Source: Sulfuricella sp. T08 | GTDB taxonomy: Bacteria; Pseudomonadota; Gammaproteobacteria; Burkholderiales; Sulfuricellaceae | Assembly (NCBI RefSeq): GCF_000971475.1 | Contig: NZ_DF967585.1 | Location: forward strand, 145,591 to 209,590 | Length of the DNA: 64,000 bases | Reading direction: 5' to 3' | Shown here: piece by piece, positions 1 through 9,074 of the stretch | Layout of the letters: each line of letters opens with the position of its first letter | Position numbering within the stretch: position 1 is the first letter of the stretch | The notes under the pieces: generated by a model | What the model saw: only the letters and a program-made list of their open reading frames with translations | Told to the model about the DNA's origin: nothing | The model's database searches: none | Program-made: the position numbers and the translations under genes

Positions 1-793
1 TGTCGGTGCAGCCCGCTGCGAACAGTCCTGCTTTGACGAAGCCAAGGCGCTGCGCACCGTGGTCAATAACTTCCTCGACGACATGCACCGCCCGGCCCTG
101 CCATACAAGTTCAAGTTCAAGTTCTCCGGCTGCCCGAACGACTGCGTCAACTCGATTCAGCGTTCCGACATGGCCACCATCGGCACCTGGCGCGACAGCA
201 TCCAGACCGACGACGTACTGGGCAAGAAGTGGTTCGCCAAGCACGGCATGGACGAACTGGTCAACGACGTGATCAGCCGCTGCCCGACCAAGGCGCTGTC
301 CCTGAAGAACACCAAGGACATCTCCACGGCCGAAGGCATCTCCAGCGTCGCGATCAACGACACCCAGTCGATGCAGATCGAAAACCACAGCTGCGTACGC
401 TGCATGCACTGCATCAACGTCATGACCGGTGCCCTGGCTCCGGGCAAGGACAAGGGCGTGACCGTCTTGATGGGCGGCAAGAGCGTGCTGAAGATCGGTA
501 CCACCATGGGGACCGTAATCGTGCCGTTCATGAAGCTGGAATCCGATGAGGACTTCGAGCAGTTGGTCGAACTCGCTCAGAACACCATCGACTTCTTCGC
601 CGAAAACGCCCTGGAGCACGAGCGCACCGGCGAAATGATCGACCGTATCGGCCTGGTTAACTTCCTGGAAGGCATCGGTCGCGATATCGACGCGAACATG
701 ATTCTTGAGCCGCGCGCCAATCCTTATGTCCGTACTGATGGCTGGGACGAGGAAGTCGAGAAGGCCAACCAGCGCAAGGCAAGCGCAGCCTGA
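1..793 (+). CDS. dsrA: DsrA, dissimilatory (reverse) sulfite reductase alpha subunit, 3' part
   Basis: Partial gene: the reading frame is open from base 2, so the start lies to the left of the window. The visible 263 residues hold the siroheme/[4Fe-4S] region (GAARCEQSC, then FKFSGCPNDC) and a ferredoxin-like insert with CVRCMHC. The PYKFKFKFSGCPNDC stretch separates DsrA from DsrB, which carries a CLNMC-type motif. In sulfur oxidisers DsrAB works in the oxidative direction in the cytoplasm, turning sulfane sulfur into sulfite. A strong terminator follows 33 bases after the stop and no dsrB is downstream, although dsrB normally follows dsrA directly. The family call is firm; the physiological direction is inferred from the rest of the window. 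Confidence 0.95.
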   Translation, partial: VGAARCEQSCFDEAKALRTVVNNFLDDMHRPALPYKFKFKFSGCPNDCVNSIQRSDMATIGTWRDSIQTDDVLGKKWFAKHGMDELVNDVISRCPTKALSLKNTKDISTAEGISSVAINDTQSMQIENHSCVRCMHCINVMTGALAPGKDKGVTVLMGGKSVLKIGTTMGTVIVPFMKLESDEDFEQLVELAQNTIDFFAENALEHERTGEMIDRIGLVNFLEGIGRDIDANMILEPRANPYVRTDGWDEEVEKANQRKASAA

Positions 794-826
794 CGCAGCA
801 AGACTGAGAGCAAGCACTACTCGTAA

Positions 827-855
827 CCCGCATGCCGGAAGGCATGCGGGTTTTT
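827..855 (+). terminator. Rho-independent terminator after dsrA
   Basis: A perfect 10-bp stem (CCCGCATGCC / GGCATGCGGG) with a GGAA loop is followed by five T. It ends transcription of dsrA and shields the convergent kinase gene. Confidence 0.9.
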
Positions 856-882
856 CATTGCCCTAACGCTTCGCGAGTTTTC

Positions 883-3315
883 TTATGCTTCCGGAATGGC
901 TCCGCTTGATTCCAGAGTCATCAGGCTTTCCGCCTCCTGCTGGAGGAGAATGAGCTTGTCGGCAATGTCCGGGGCGCGATTACGGCACGCCACTTCCAGG
1001 CGCAGAGCGGCAATTTCAAGTGCGGAAATGCCACAGTAGAGCGTGCCACCACGCAACCTGTGAGCCAGCGCCTCCACTTTTTCAAGATCGGCAACCAAAT
1101 AGGCTGCCTGAAAAGCATCCAGGCAGGAAGGCAATTCAGCAAGCTGCATCCTCAATGAAGTCAGCCAGCTCTGTCGGCAGCCACCCGCCCGCTCCATACC
1201 CAGACCGGCATCGATGATCGGCAGATCAGAGTGAGGCGAATCGGGAAAACTCTCCTCCACATTCCACTCCTCTTTTTTTCCGGCACCTTGGGCAGTAACT
1301 TGCGCGAGCGGACACCATTTCTCGATGGTCTTGCGCAAAGCCTCCTCGGTCAGGGGTTTTTCCAGATAGTCATCCATCCCGGCAGCCAGGTAGCGTTCCC
1401 TGTCCCCGCTCAGTGCATTCGCGGTTAGCGCAACGACGGGAGTCAGCTTACTTCCCTCCTGCAACATCCGGATGCGCCTCGTCGCCTCGATGCCATCCAT
1501 CGCCGGCATATGCACATCCATCAGGATCAGGTCGTACTGCTGCCCGCCGCAAGCCTCCACGGCAGCGACGCCATCCGCCGCCTCGTCCACGGCAATACCC
1601 CACTGATGCAACAAAATCGTGTTCAATTTGCGGTTGATTTCGTTATCGTCCACCACCAGTATCCGTAGCTGCACCGGCAGCGCAGCCGGCGCCGGCTTTT
1701 CCTCCTGAACCGTGGAATTTTCCCGCTCCAGGCTCTCAAGCGGTCGCGGAAGTAGTAAAGCCGTCTCCCCACCCGCTTCCTTGAGGCAAAGCGAAATCGT
1801 GAATCGGGATCCTTTGCCTGCCGCGCTCTCAACCGCGATGGCGCCATTCATCAATTCAACCAGACGCCGGGTAATTGCCAGGCCCAGCCCGGTGCCACCG
1901 TAGCGGCGGGTGATCGAGGCATCCCCCTGGCTGAATGACTGAAATAGCTGCCCCAGTTGCTCGTCAGTCATGCCGATACCCGTGTCTGCCACACAGATTT
2001 CGATCTGGCCGGTGCCGTCGCTTCCATCCAGATACTTCACTGTGACAGTGATTGCGCCGGAGTGGGTAAACTTGATGGCATTACCGAGAAGATTGGCCAG
2101 GATCTGACGAATACGGGATGGATCGCCCATCAGGCTGGCGGGCAAACCCCGGTCGATCTCCAGGATCAGGCGCAATCCCTTGCTCTGTGCACTGGGCGTA
2201 TAGAAGAGGATGCATTGCTCGATCAAGTAGCCCAGATCGAATGCCAGACATTCAACCGACAGTTTGCCCGCTTCGATCTTGGACAAGTCCAGGATGTCGT
2301 TGATAATCGCCAGCAAGGTCTGGGAGGAAGTTTCGCAAATCTTGAGGTAATCCTGCTGGACATTATCGATGTGGGTTTTACCCATCAAACCGAGGAATCC
2401 GATCAGGCCATTCAAGGGCGTGCGGATTTCATGGCTGACGTGGGCGAGGAACTGGCTTTTTGCCTGATTGGCCAATTCCGCGCTGCCTTTTGCTTGCTCG
2501 GCCTCTTCCTTGAGCCTTGCCAGATCTTTCGTCCTCGCCTCGATGCGCTCCTGCATGTTGGTGTAAGCCGATTGCAATTCTCCCGCCATAGCGTTGAAAC
2601 CATGCTCCAGTTCCGCCAGCTCGCCGCCGGAGTCCACCGCAACACGAGTATCGAGATTGCCACGGGTCATGCGCACGACCGCATCGAGCAGGCGCGACAA
2701 TGGATGGGTGAAATCGCGGCTCATGCGCAGCGCCAGCAGCAAAGCCCCGAAAAATCCGAATAAGCCGATGGCCAGACTGATCATGATGAAACGGCTTTTA
2801 CGCTGCTGAGTGGCGGCCGTGGACAGCTCCACGTAAACCCGCCCGAGCATTTTCTTTTTCTTGCCGTTATTACGTTCCGCACGGTCAAACAGACCATATT
2901 CGTCAATGTCATTTTCACTCTGGTAAATCGGCGCTGCAAAAATCAGGGAATCCTTTCCGGTCGAATCTAGCTGGCCGACACCAGCAAGCTTGGCCACTTT
3001 ATAATCGAATTGGCTGGGTCGACCGCTCACTGCGAGGATCTTGTCACGGTCATCGGTAATGATGATCGCATTGACGTCTTCTTCCTTCATCACCGCCTGA
3101 GTGAGCGCCTGAAGAATTTCGCGGTTGCCGGAAAACGCGCCATATTCGCTGGCCGGCGCAAGCTGACGGGCGATCAACATGCCGCGCGATTTCAGGGCGC
3201 CATCCATTTCCGTAATGCCACTGATCATGACCAGTATGCTCAACAGAGTGGCAACAACGACCACCGGGAGCATCGCCAGGAACAGAATTCTGTATTTGAT
3301 GCTCCAGTGTTTCAT
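883..3315 (-). CDS. BarA-like hybrid sensor histidine kinase (HAMP-HisKA-HATPase-REC-Hpt)
   Basis: 810 residues. Membrane segments at about 10-32 and 174-196 flank a periplasmic sensor region of about 140 residues; a HAMP domain follows at about 197-250. The H-box FLAHVSHEIRTPLNG puts the phospho-accepting His at 295. The ATPase domain has DTGIGM and GGTGLGLA. A receiver domain (RILVVDDNEINR) has its Asp at 600, and a C-terminal Hpt domain has HRLRGG with His752. This is a complete tripartite phosphorelay like BarA/TorS. Its ATG overlaps the stop of the binding-protein gene by four bases (ATGA), so the two are translationally coupled and the binding protein may be its periplasmic ligand sensor. 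No partner response regulator with an output domain lies next to it. Confidence 0.93.
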   Translation of the reverse strand: MKHWSIKYRILFLAMLPVVVVATLLSILVMISGITEMDGALKSRGMLIARQLAPASEYGAFSGNREILQALTQAVMKEEDVNAIIITDDRDKILAVSGRPSQFDYKVAKLAGVGQLDSTGKDSLIFAAPIYQSENDIDEYGLFDRAERNNGKKKKMLGRVYVELSTAATQQRKSRFIMISLAIGLFGFFGALLLALRMSRDFTHPLSRLLDAVVRMTRGNLDTRVAVDSGGELAELEHGFNAMAGELQSAYTNMQERIEARTKDLARLKEEAEQAKGSAELANQAKSQFLAHVSHEIRTPLNGLIGFLGLMGKTHIDNVQQDYLKICETSSQTLLAIINDILDLSKIEAGKLSVECLAFDLGYLIEQCILFYTPSAQSKGLRLILEIDRGLPASLMGDPSRIRQILANLLGNAIKFTHSGAITVTVKYLDGSDGTGQIEICVADTGIGMTDEQLGQLFQSFSQGDASITRRYGGTGLGLAITRRLVELMNGAIAVESAAGKGSRFTISLCLKEAGGETALLLPRPLESLERENSTVQEEKPAPAALPVQLRILVVDDNEINRKLNTILLHQWGIAVDEAADGVAAVEACGGQQYDLILMDVHMPAMDGIEATRRIRMLQEGSKLTPVVALTANALSGDRERYLAAGMDDYLEKPLTEEALRKTIEKWCPLAQVTAQGAGKKEEWNVEESFPDSPHSDLPIIDAGLGMERAGGCRQSWLTSLRMQLAELPSCLDAFQAAYLVADLEKVEALAHRLRGGTLYCGISALEIAALRLEVACRNRAPDIADKLILLQQEAESLMTLESSGAIPEA

Positions 3316-4259
3316 AGCTCGCCCTCTGAAGCGCGCTTCAGTTTGTTGTTCAGGCTGGCTTCATCGTCGAGGCTAATGCCGAGCGAGCGGGCAACCTGAG
3401 CATTGATGCCGACCGAGAAATAGCGAGGTGGCTGGGGCAGCGGCAAACGCCGGTCTGCCGCCAGGCGCTGGATCATTTCCGCTGCCTGCTGGCCGATTTG
3501 CTCCGGCACGCTGAACACCGCCGCAATCGCGCCCGCCTTGACATAGGAAGGCGAAAACCCGAGCAACGGCACTTGATGGCGGTAGGTAGTAAGAAGAATG
3601 CTCTGGACAGTATTGCGGTTGTAGATCAGCGGATCGGGAACCGCCAGAATCACATCGCTTTCACCCAGTAGCCGCTTCAATTCCGGCAACAGGTCGGCTT
3701 CGCCCTCCACCATCCCGACAATCGCCACCAAGCCGGCCGCCTTGGCCGCCGCACTCAGCGCCGTAGCAAGTTCGGTGGAATTGGGGGCCAGCAGGATACC
3801 GACTTTCGTCCGCCCGGGAAGAGCGTGGCGAATCAGGGCAAACTGGCGTGCCCACGGCTGGTCAAGGTAGATCGCGGAAAAATTACGTGGATCGCCATAA
3901 CGCCCGTTCTGCCGGGCAGTTTTCTCGAACGCCGCACGCGGCACCAGCACGCTGAGCACGGGTTGAGGAAGATTTTTTTGCGCCAGCTCCTCCATTGCTC
4001 CAGTACCGACCGCCACCAGCAACTGTCCGGGATCGGCGCGGAGGGAGTCCCCTTCCTTCAACGCTATCACTTTGACCGGCAGCCTGGCCGTGCCGCCATT
4101 CTGGGAAAGGACCGCGCGCAGCTTGTCCACCACCTGGGCGTAGGCGCCGCCTTCCTCGCTGAGCACCACAGTTACCCCATCCAGCGCTGCTGCCGTGAGC
4201 GGCAGGCAGAACATGGCCAGAGTGAGGCATAGAGCGGAAAGAAAGCGCCAGTAGTGCAT
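3312..4259 (-). CDS. Periplasmic ABC-type substrate-binding protein (ABC_sub_bind type)
   Basis: 315 residues with a Sec signal peptide ending near TAAALDG. The two-lobed binding-protein fold is suggested by repeated beta/alpha patterns (TVVLSEEGGAYAQVV, KVGILLAPNSTE, DVILAVPDPLIYN, QVPLLGFSPSYVKAGAIA), as in the PF04392-type family. No ABC permease or ATPase is nearby. The gene sits 7 bases after a TonB receptor gene and overlaps the hybrid kinase by four bases, so a role in ligand sensing (as TorT does for TorS) is more likely than transport. The ligand is unknown. Confidence 0.8.
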   Translation of the reverse strand: MHYWRFLSALCLTLAMFCLPLTAAALDGVTVVLSEEGGAYAQVVDKLRAVLSQNGGTARLPVKVIALKEGDSLRADPGQLLVAVGTGAMEELAQKNLPQPVLSVLVPRAAFEKTARQNGRYGDPRNFSAIYLDQPWARQFALIRHALPGRTKVGILLAPNSTELATALSAAAKAAGLVAIVGMVEGEADLLPELKRLLGESDVILAVPDPLIYNRNTVQSILLTTYRHQVPLLGFSPSYVKAGAIAAVFSVPEQIGQQAAEMIQRLAADRRLPLPQPPRYFSVGINAQVARSLGISLDDEASLNNKLKRASEGEL

Positions 4260-4266
4260 CAGGGTC

Positions 4267-6357
4267 TCAGATGTCCAGCTTCAGATTAAGCCAGGCAGTG
4301 CGGCCCGGCGGCTGGTTCACAGCTTCATATTCGAAATAGCGCGCATCGAAAAGGTTCTGCACCACCAGTGCCAGTTCGCCGTTTCCGTTCCCCGATCTGA
4401 AACGATACGCCAGACGGCCGTCCCAGCGTTCGTAGGCATCGACTTTTTGCACACCACCCAGCGCCCTCACCTCGCCCACATGGTAGCCGGTCAGACTGCC
4501 GCTCCAATGTGCATCGAAGCTGTGTGCAAGCATCAGGCTGTGGCTGTTGGTGGGCACTGAATTGGTATAGGGCTGTTCGTTTTCATTGGGGCTGGAAACA
4601 ATAGCGTGGGAAAGGCCGTAGATCAGCCGCGTACGCTCTCCCGGCCGCCACTGGAGCTGCATTTCGAAACCTTTGATGACGGCACTGCCATTGTTGAAAC
4701 TGCCCAGCGAATCCACCCCATAGCAGGCCACCCCAGGCGCAGTCAGCCCGACTGGCACATTGGGCGGCAGCACAAAGCCGCCCGGCATAGGCAGCGTACC
4801 CGTGGGATTGCATGGATTGTAATTATGGGGTGAGATCAGGTCGCTCAGCTCGTCGTGAAACAGGCGGAAATCGGCATCGAGCCGGGAAAACTTGCCGACA
4901 TAGCCGATTTCCGTCGACTTGATACGCTCCGGTTTCAGCCCGCCGACTGCGTAGCGGACGATCCAGTCATACGGAGCCGGCAGCGGAACACGATAGCGGT
5001 TGTCCGCCTCTTGCTCGTACAGGGTTGGGGTACGTGTGGCACGTGAATGGCTGGCGCGCAGCGTATGGCCCGGGGAGAAATGCCAGTTCACCGCCACCCG
5101 CGGCGTGACGTCAGTACCGGTAAAATCATTATTCTCGGCCATTGCACCCATATTCACCACCACCTCGGGCTTGACGCGCCACTCCAGGTTACCGAACAGA
5201 CGTGCAAGATGGAAATCAAAACTATTCTGCCTGTTCAGATACAGTGGCCAATAGGTTCGGTCGAGGCGCACACTGCCACCCCATACCAGGCGCGTGGCTT
5301 CACTGGGCGAGAAGATGTGCTGAACTTCGAGATCGTAGCGATGAGCTTCCACACCGGCATTGAAGCTAAGCCCGGTGTAGGGTGGCATGGCATAGAGGGT
5401 ATCCCTGGATTCCTCGTAGCCATGATAGAACTGGACGCCGACTTCGCCACCGGCATCCAGATGCCGGCGCCAGTGCACCAGCTGAAAATTGTTGGCCACC
5501 TGCTTCTGACGCGTATAGAAGCTGTCCGTGCCGAATCCCTCCTCGCGCATCCCGCCGTTGTAGCCGAATTGCAGCTCCAGTTCGTCGCGGACATCCAGGT
5601 GGTAATCGGCACGCAAGGTCAGCTGGCGGATACGTTTGTCATCCTGTTTGTTGGCCTCATGCTTCGTATCGTTTTTGATCGGGTCGAATATTCTCGCCTC
5701 CTCTCCCGCATCGTTGCGCAGCCCCGCTGTCATGCGCCAGGTGAAATCGCCGTCACCGCCGCCGTAGCGTGCCACCGCTTCTCCACGGCCGCGCCCGGTG
5801 CTGAGCGAGAGGAATTTCCCCTGGGTTTCGGCGGAGTGGCGGGTGGTGATATTGATCACCCCAAGAAAAGAATTGGCACCGTAGCTGGCCGAATTCGGCC
5901 CACGGATCACCTCAATGCGCTCGATGTCATCCAGCGCCAGCGGAATGTCGTCCCACAGCACCCCGCCGAACAGCGGCGAATAGACCGAGCGTCCGTCCAC
6001 CAGCACCTGCATGCGATGGGCATAGGCGTCGCTCAAGCCATGGTAGCTGACCGTGCTGTTGGTGGTATACACGTTGCTGGCGTGGTAAGCGACATACATG
6101 CCCGGCACCAGCCGAAATATCTCGGCCAGATCCCAAGCGCCGGAATCCCTGATCATCTTCCGGTCGATTATCGTCACTGCCGCAGGCGCTTCGTCCACCG
6201 GCTGGGAAAGACGCGAGACACTGAGCACGACAGGCATTTCGTCCAGATAGACACTTTCTGAAAATGTACCGTTTTCACCTGCCGATGCCATGCCGGCAGA
6301 GAGCAACTGGGCGCTTCCCAGCAGTCCGGATATTAAAATGGAAAAAGATTTGCTCAG
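4267..6357 (-). CDS. TonB-dependent outer membrane receptor, copy 1 (probable CTG start)
   Basis: TonB-box-like segment MPVVLSVSRL, plug domain (AAVTIIDRKMIRDSG, VLVDGRSVYSPLFGG, DDIERIEVIRGPNSASYGAN) and a C-terminal 22-strand barrel ending in an aromatic-rich strand (PGRTAWLNLKLDI). It is a paralogue of the next receptor along its whole length. A TTG at 6306 would leave only 12 residues before the mature protein. The frame is open back to a TGA near 6411 with no ATG, GTG or TTG further upstream than 6306. A CTG at 6357, with AGAGG five bases before it, gives LSKSFSILISGLLGS..., a proper signal peptide aligned with the GTG start of copy 2, and is chosen here. The substrate is unknown. Confidence 0.88.
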   Translation of the reverse strand: MSKSFSILISGLLGSAQLLSAGMASAGENGTFSESVYLDEMPVVLSVSRLSQPVDEAPAAVTIIDRKMIRDSGAWDLAEIFRLVPGMYVAYHASNVYTTNSTVSYHGLSDAYAHRMQVLVDGRSVYSPLFGGVLWDDIPLALDDIERIEVIRGPNSASYGANSFLGVINITTRHSAETQGKFLSLSTGRGRGEAVARYGGGDGDFTWRMTAGLRNDAGEEARIFDPIKNDTKHEANKQDDKRIRQLTLRADYHLDVRDELELQFGYNGGMREEGFGTDSFYTRQKQVANNFQLVHWRRHLDAGGEVGVQFYHGYEESRDTLYAMPPYTGLSFNAGVEAHRYDLEVQHIFSPSEATRLVWGGSVRLDRTYWPLYLNRQNSFDFHLARLFGNLEWRVKPEVVVNMGAMAENNDFTGTDVTPRVAVNWHFSPGHTLRASHSRATRTPTLYEQEADNRYRVPLPAPYDWIVRYAVGGLKPERIKSTEIGYVGKFSRLDADFRLFHDELSDLISPHNYNPCNPTGTLPMPGGFVLPPNVPVGLTAPGVACYGVDSLGSFNNGSAVIKGFEMQLQWRPGERTRLIYGLSHAIVSSPNENEQPYTNSVPTNSHSLMLAHSFDAHWSGSLTGYHVGEVRALGGVQKVDAYERWDGRLAYRFRSGNGNGELALVVQNLFDARYFEYEAVNQPPGRTAWLNLKLDI

Positions 6358-6450
6358 GTCGGCCTCTTGCCTGAAGTGGGTTGATACGCTTTGCGCACAG
6401 ATAGCTGGTCACGGCTCTTGATTTGGGCAAGCCCGCTGATTTTGGAATAA

Positions 6451-6500
6451 ACAGTAAATTACCAGAAACCCTCCCCAATTCGTATAGGGGATTCCCTCAT
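6451..6500. promoter_or_regulatory. Conserved upstream motif of TonB receptor copy 1
   Basis: The sequence AAATTACCAGAAACCCTC, then TTCG and TAGGG, closely matches the block at 8591-8640 ahead of copy 2. The arms AAACCCT and AGGGGATT form an imperfect inverted repeat. It lies about 95-145 bases before the proposed start and directly after the stop of copy 2, so each receptor seems to have its own operator or promoter. The binding protein is not identifiable. Confidence 0.5.
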
Positions 6501-6522
6501 ACTATGGCCCTATCCATCACAA

Positions 6523-8532
6523 TCAGAGATCAAGCTTCAGATTAAGCCATGCTGTGCGACCCGGAGGTTCGTTGTCGTGGCGAAATTCGAAGTAATGGTT
6601 ATCGGCGAGGTTTTGTACCACCAGGGCTAGTTCGCCCCTGGTCGTTCCGGCCTGGAAGGCATAAGCCAGGCGGGCATCCCAGCGGCGATATGAGTTGACA
6701 TAATATAATGGGTTTTCCTGTGGGCCAGTATCTGTCTCTGGAAAATGTACCGCCCCCGTCTTGTACCCCATCAGGCTCGTGCTCCAGCGATGGTCGAAGC
6801 GGTGGGTGAGCATCATACTCTGGATGCTGGTGGGCACCGCATCAGTGTAGGTTATCTTGGCCTGGTTAAGACTGGAAACCAGACTGTGAGAAAAGCCATA
6901 AACCAACCTGGTGCGAGGCCCGACATTCCATTGCAACTGGGTCTCGAAGCCCTTTACCGCAGCATTGCCGGGATTGAGGTTACCCAGACCTACCGACGTT
7001 CCATTTTCGACGATCAGATCGCTGAATTCATCCCTGAAAATCCTGAAATCCACGTTCAAATCGGAAAATTTGCCCAGATAGCCGATTTCGGTGGAATCCA
7101 CCCGCTCCGGTCGCAATTTTTGTTTGACCACCCCAAGAGCCAAGTAGGGATCGGCGAGGACTTTCTCATAATTGGTCGGGGTCCGCGTGGCTTTGGAATT
7201 GCTGACACGCAGGGTATGCCCGGGCAGGAAATGCCAGTTTGCCGCGACACGCGGAGTGATATCCGTTCCGGTAAAGCTGTTTTCCTCCAGCATCGCCCCC
7301 AGATTGAACACCAGATCGGGGTGCGCGCGCCACTCCAGGTTGCCGAACAGACGGCCCAGGTGAAACGGAATCGCATGGGCATCGGGCACCTTGGTAATGC
7401 TATTTCTCAAATAGTACGGCGCATAAACGTTGTCATAGCGCATACTGCCGCCCCACACCACGCGAGTGCTCCTGCTGGGCGAGAAGGTGTGCTGCACTTC
7501 CAGATCATGACGCTGCGCAATAACATCCATGTTGTAGCTGGTCGCACCATTGATATCGGTCCCATAGCTGCTCTCATAACCATGATAGTACTGCACCGAT
7601 AGCTCCCCGCCATCCTCCAGGGCGCGCTGCCAGCGCAACTGTTCGAAATGATTGTCAGCGCGTTTCCAGAATGGGTGCGTCGTCCCAGCATCCCCTTCCT
7701 GCCGGTCACCACCGTTATAGCCAAACTGAAATTCCAGTTCGTCCGTTGCATTGACCCGATAATCGCCACGCAGGGTAAATTGCTGAACTTTCCTGTCGTC
7801 GAACTTGTTCTTGTCCCACCCACCCTGCGTGGACAGGGCATTCACGATGATGGGATCTTCTCCCTTGTCGTTGCGCACGCCCGCCGTGATGCGATAGGTC
7901 AGGTCGCCTGCATCATTGCGTCCGCCGTAGCGCGCCACGCCTTCCTCTCGGTTGCGGCCGGTGGTGAGAGAAACGAACTTGCCCTGAGTTTCCGAAGGAT
8001 GGAGAGTAATGATGTTGATCACCCCCATGAAGGAATTGGCGCCATAACTGGCGGCATTCGGGCCGCGAATTACCTCGATTCGCTCGATATCGTCGAGGGC
8101 AACTGGAATGTCGCCCCACAACACCCCGCCGAACAGGGGGGAATACACCGAACGTCCATCCACCAGAACCTGCATCGAGCGCGCGTAGGGATCGGACAGC
8201 CCATGGTAGCTCACGGTGTTGTCCATACTGTAGCCGCGCGCAGAATGGTAGGACACCACCATGCCCGGCACAAGGCGGAACACTTCCGCCAGATCCCAGA
8301 CGCCGGATTCCTTGATCATCTGCCGGTCGATCACCGTCACTGCCGCGGGCGCTTCATCCACCCGCTGAGAAAGGCGCGAGACGCTGAGTACGACAGGCAT
8401 TTCGTCCAGATAGGCGCTTTCAGAAAATGCGCTGTTTTCACCTGCCGATACCATGCCGACAGAGAGCAACAGAGTGCCCCCCAGCAAGCCGCACCCGGAG
8501 CTGAAGCGAAAAATAAAAAGGGAATTGCGCAC
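6523..8532 (-). CDS. TonB-dependent outer membrane receptor, copy 2
   Basis: Paralogue of the receptor at 4267-6357: same TonB-box region (MPVVLSVSRLSQ), plug motif (VLVDGRSVYSPLFGGVL, RGPNAASYGAN) and C-terminal strand (PGRTAWLNLKLDL). The frame extends to a GTG at 8550, but the GTG at 8532 is preceded by GGGAGG six bases upstream and gives MRNSLFIFRF..., a clean signal peptide, so it is preferred (669 residues). The loops differ clearly from copy 1 (for example the region facing 4580-4830), so the two may bind different ligands or variants of one ligand. No Fur-box was recognised. Confidence 0.92.
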   Translation of the reverse strand: MRNSLFIFRFSSGCGLLGGTLLLSVGMVSAGENSAFSESAYLDEMPVVLSVSRLSQRVDEAPAAVTVIDRQMIKESGVWDLAEVFRLVPGMVVSYHSARGYSMDNTVSYHGLSDPYARSMQVLVDGRSVYSPLFGGVLWGDIPVALDDIERIEVIRGPNAASYGANSFMGVINIITLHPSETQGKFVSLTTGRNREEGVARYGGRNDAGDLTYRITAGVRNDKGEDPIIVNALSTQGGWDKNKFDDRKVQQFTLRGDYRVNATDELEFQFGYNGGDRQEGDAGTTHPFWKRADNHFEQLRWQRALEDGGELSVQYYHGYESSYGTDINGATSYNMDVIAQRHDLEVQHTFSPSRSTRVVWGGSMRYDNVYAPYYLRNSITKVPDAHAIPFHLGRLFGNLEWRAHPDLVFNLGAMLEENSFTGTDITPRVAANWHFLPGHTLRVSNSKATRTPTNYEKVLADPYLALGVVKQKLRPERVDSTEIGYLGKFSDLNVDFRIFRDEFSDLIVENGTSVGLGNLNPGNAAVKGFETQLQWNVGPRTRLVYGFSHSLVSSLNQAKITYTDAVPTSIQSMMLTHRFDHRWSTSLMGYKTGAVHFPETDTGPQENPLYYVNSYRRWDARLAYAFQAGTTRGELALVVQNLADNHYFEFRHDNEPPGRTAWLNLKLDL

Positions 8533-8590
8533 GTAACCCTCCCAGGCCACAGTTTTTATAGTTAAATAAACCAGCTATTTTTTTGAAATT

Positions 8591-8640
8591 ACAGACAAAT
8601 TACCAGAAAACCCTCGCATTCGCCTAGGGTTTTTCCTTAT
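8591..8640. promoter_or_regulatory. Conserved upstream motif of TonB receptor copy 2
   Basis: Contains a perfect 8-bp inverted repeat AAAACCCT (8607-8614) / AGGGTTTT (8626-8633) with an 11-base spacer, inside a block shared with 6451-6500 (ACAG..AAATTACCAGAAA.CCCTC..TTCG..TAGGG). It lies 60-110 bases before the GTG start. A shared dimeric activator or repressor is likely; a simple hairpin role is possible. Confidence 0.55.
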
Positions 8641-8683
8641 CGATATTTGGGCCAAAAAGTCGCAAATATGGATCTTGAGCCTG

Positions 8684-8974
8684 CTAATCGAGCCAGCGCA
8701 CCAGGTAGAACAGCCGAAAACCCTCGGACGAACGCGAGGGGCCGAACACCACGGCGGGCACGAGCCGCTTGGCAGGATCGGCGCCGGTTCGCGCCTCCTC
8801 CTCGGAAGCTTTCACCTCCACGCAGTTTTCCGGGAAACGCTTGCGATTGGGAGTCGGCGCATAAACCAGCGCGTAGCATTCGTGGGCAAGGTCGGTATCG
8901 GGGTCGATCAGGGAGGATTTCATGGTCGTTGGGCCCAAGGGCTGTTCCGCCCGTAGCAAATCAGGAATATTCAT
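8684..8974 (-). CDS. Small conserved-looking hypothetical protein (96 aa)
   Basis: 96 residues, no signal peptide or membrane segment, rich in charged residues. The C-terminus reads VVFGPSRSSEGFRLFYLVRWLD. A related C-terminus occurs in the short frame at 15499-15627 (GMVLGG...YLVRSLD) with matching DNA, so this belongs to a small family with at least one degenerate relative in the window. Function unknown. Confidence 0.6.
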   Translation of the reverse strand: MNIPDLLRAEQPLGPTTMKSSLIDPDTDLAHECYALVYAPTPNRKRFPENCVEVKASEEEARTGADPAKRLVPAVVFGPSRSSEGFRLFYLVRWLD

Positions 8975-9074
8975 TTTACTAGGTTATGCATTCCCGGTCG
9001 CGCTTCCCGCCGCACAGCTGGCGTGACTGTATACTTAGGAAAGTTCGTACACCCCAATATAGCGCTGAGGAATC

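Noticed and set aside
5047-6261. 404-codon plus-strand frame opposite TonB receptor copy 1
   Set aside because: Antisense shadow of a clear receptor gene; no ribosome-binding site or family features.
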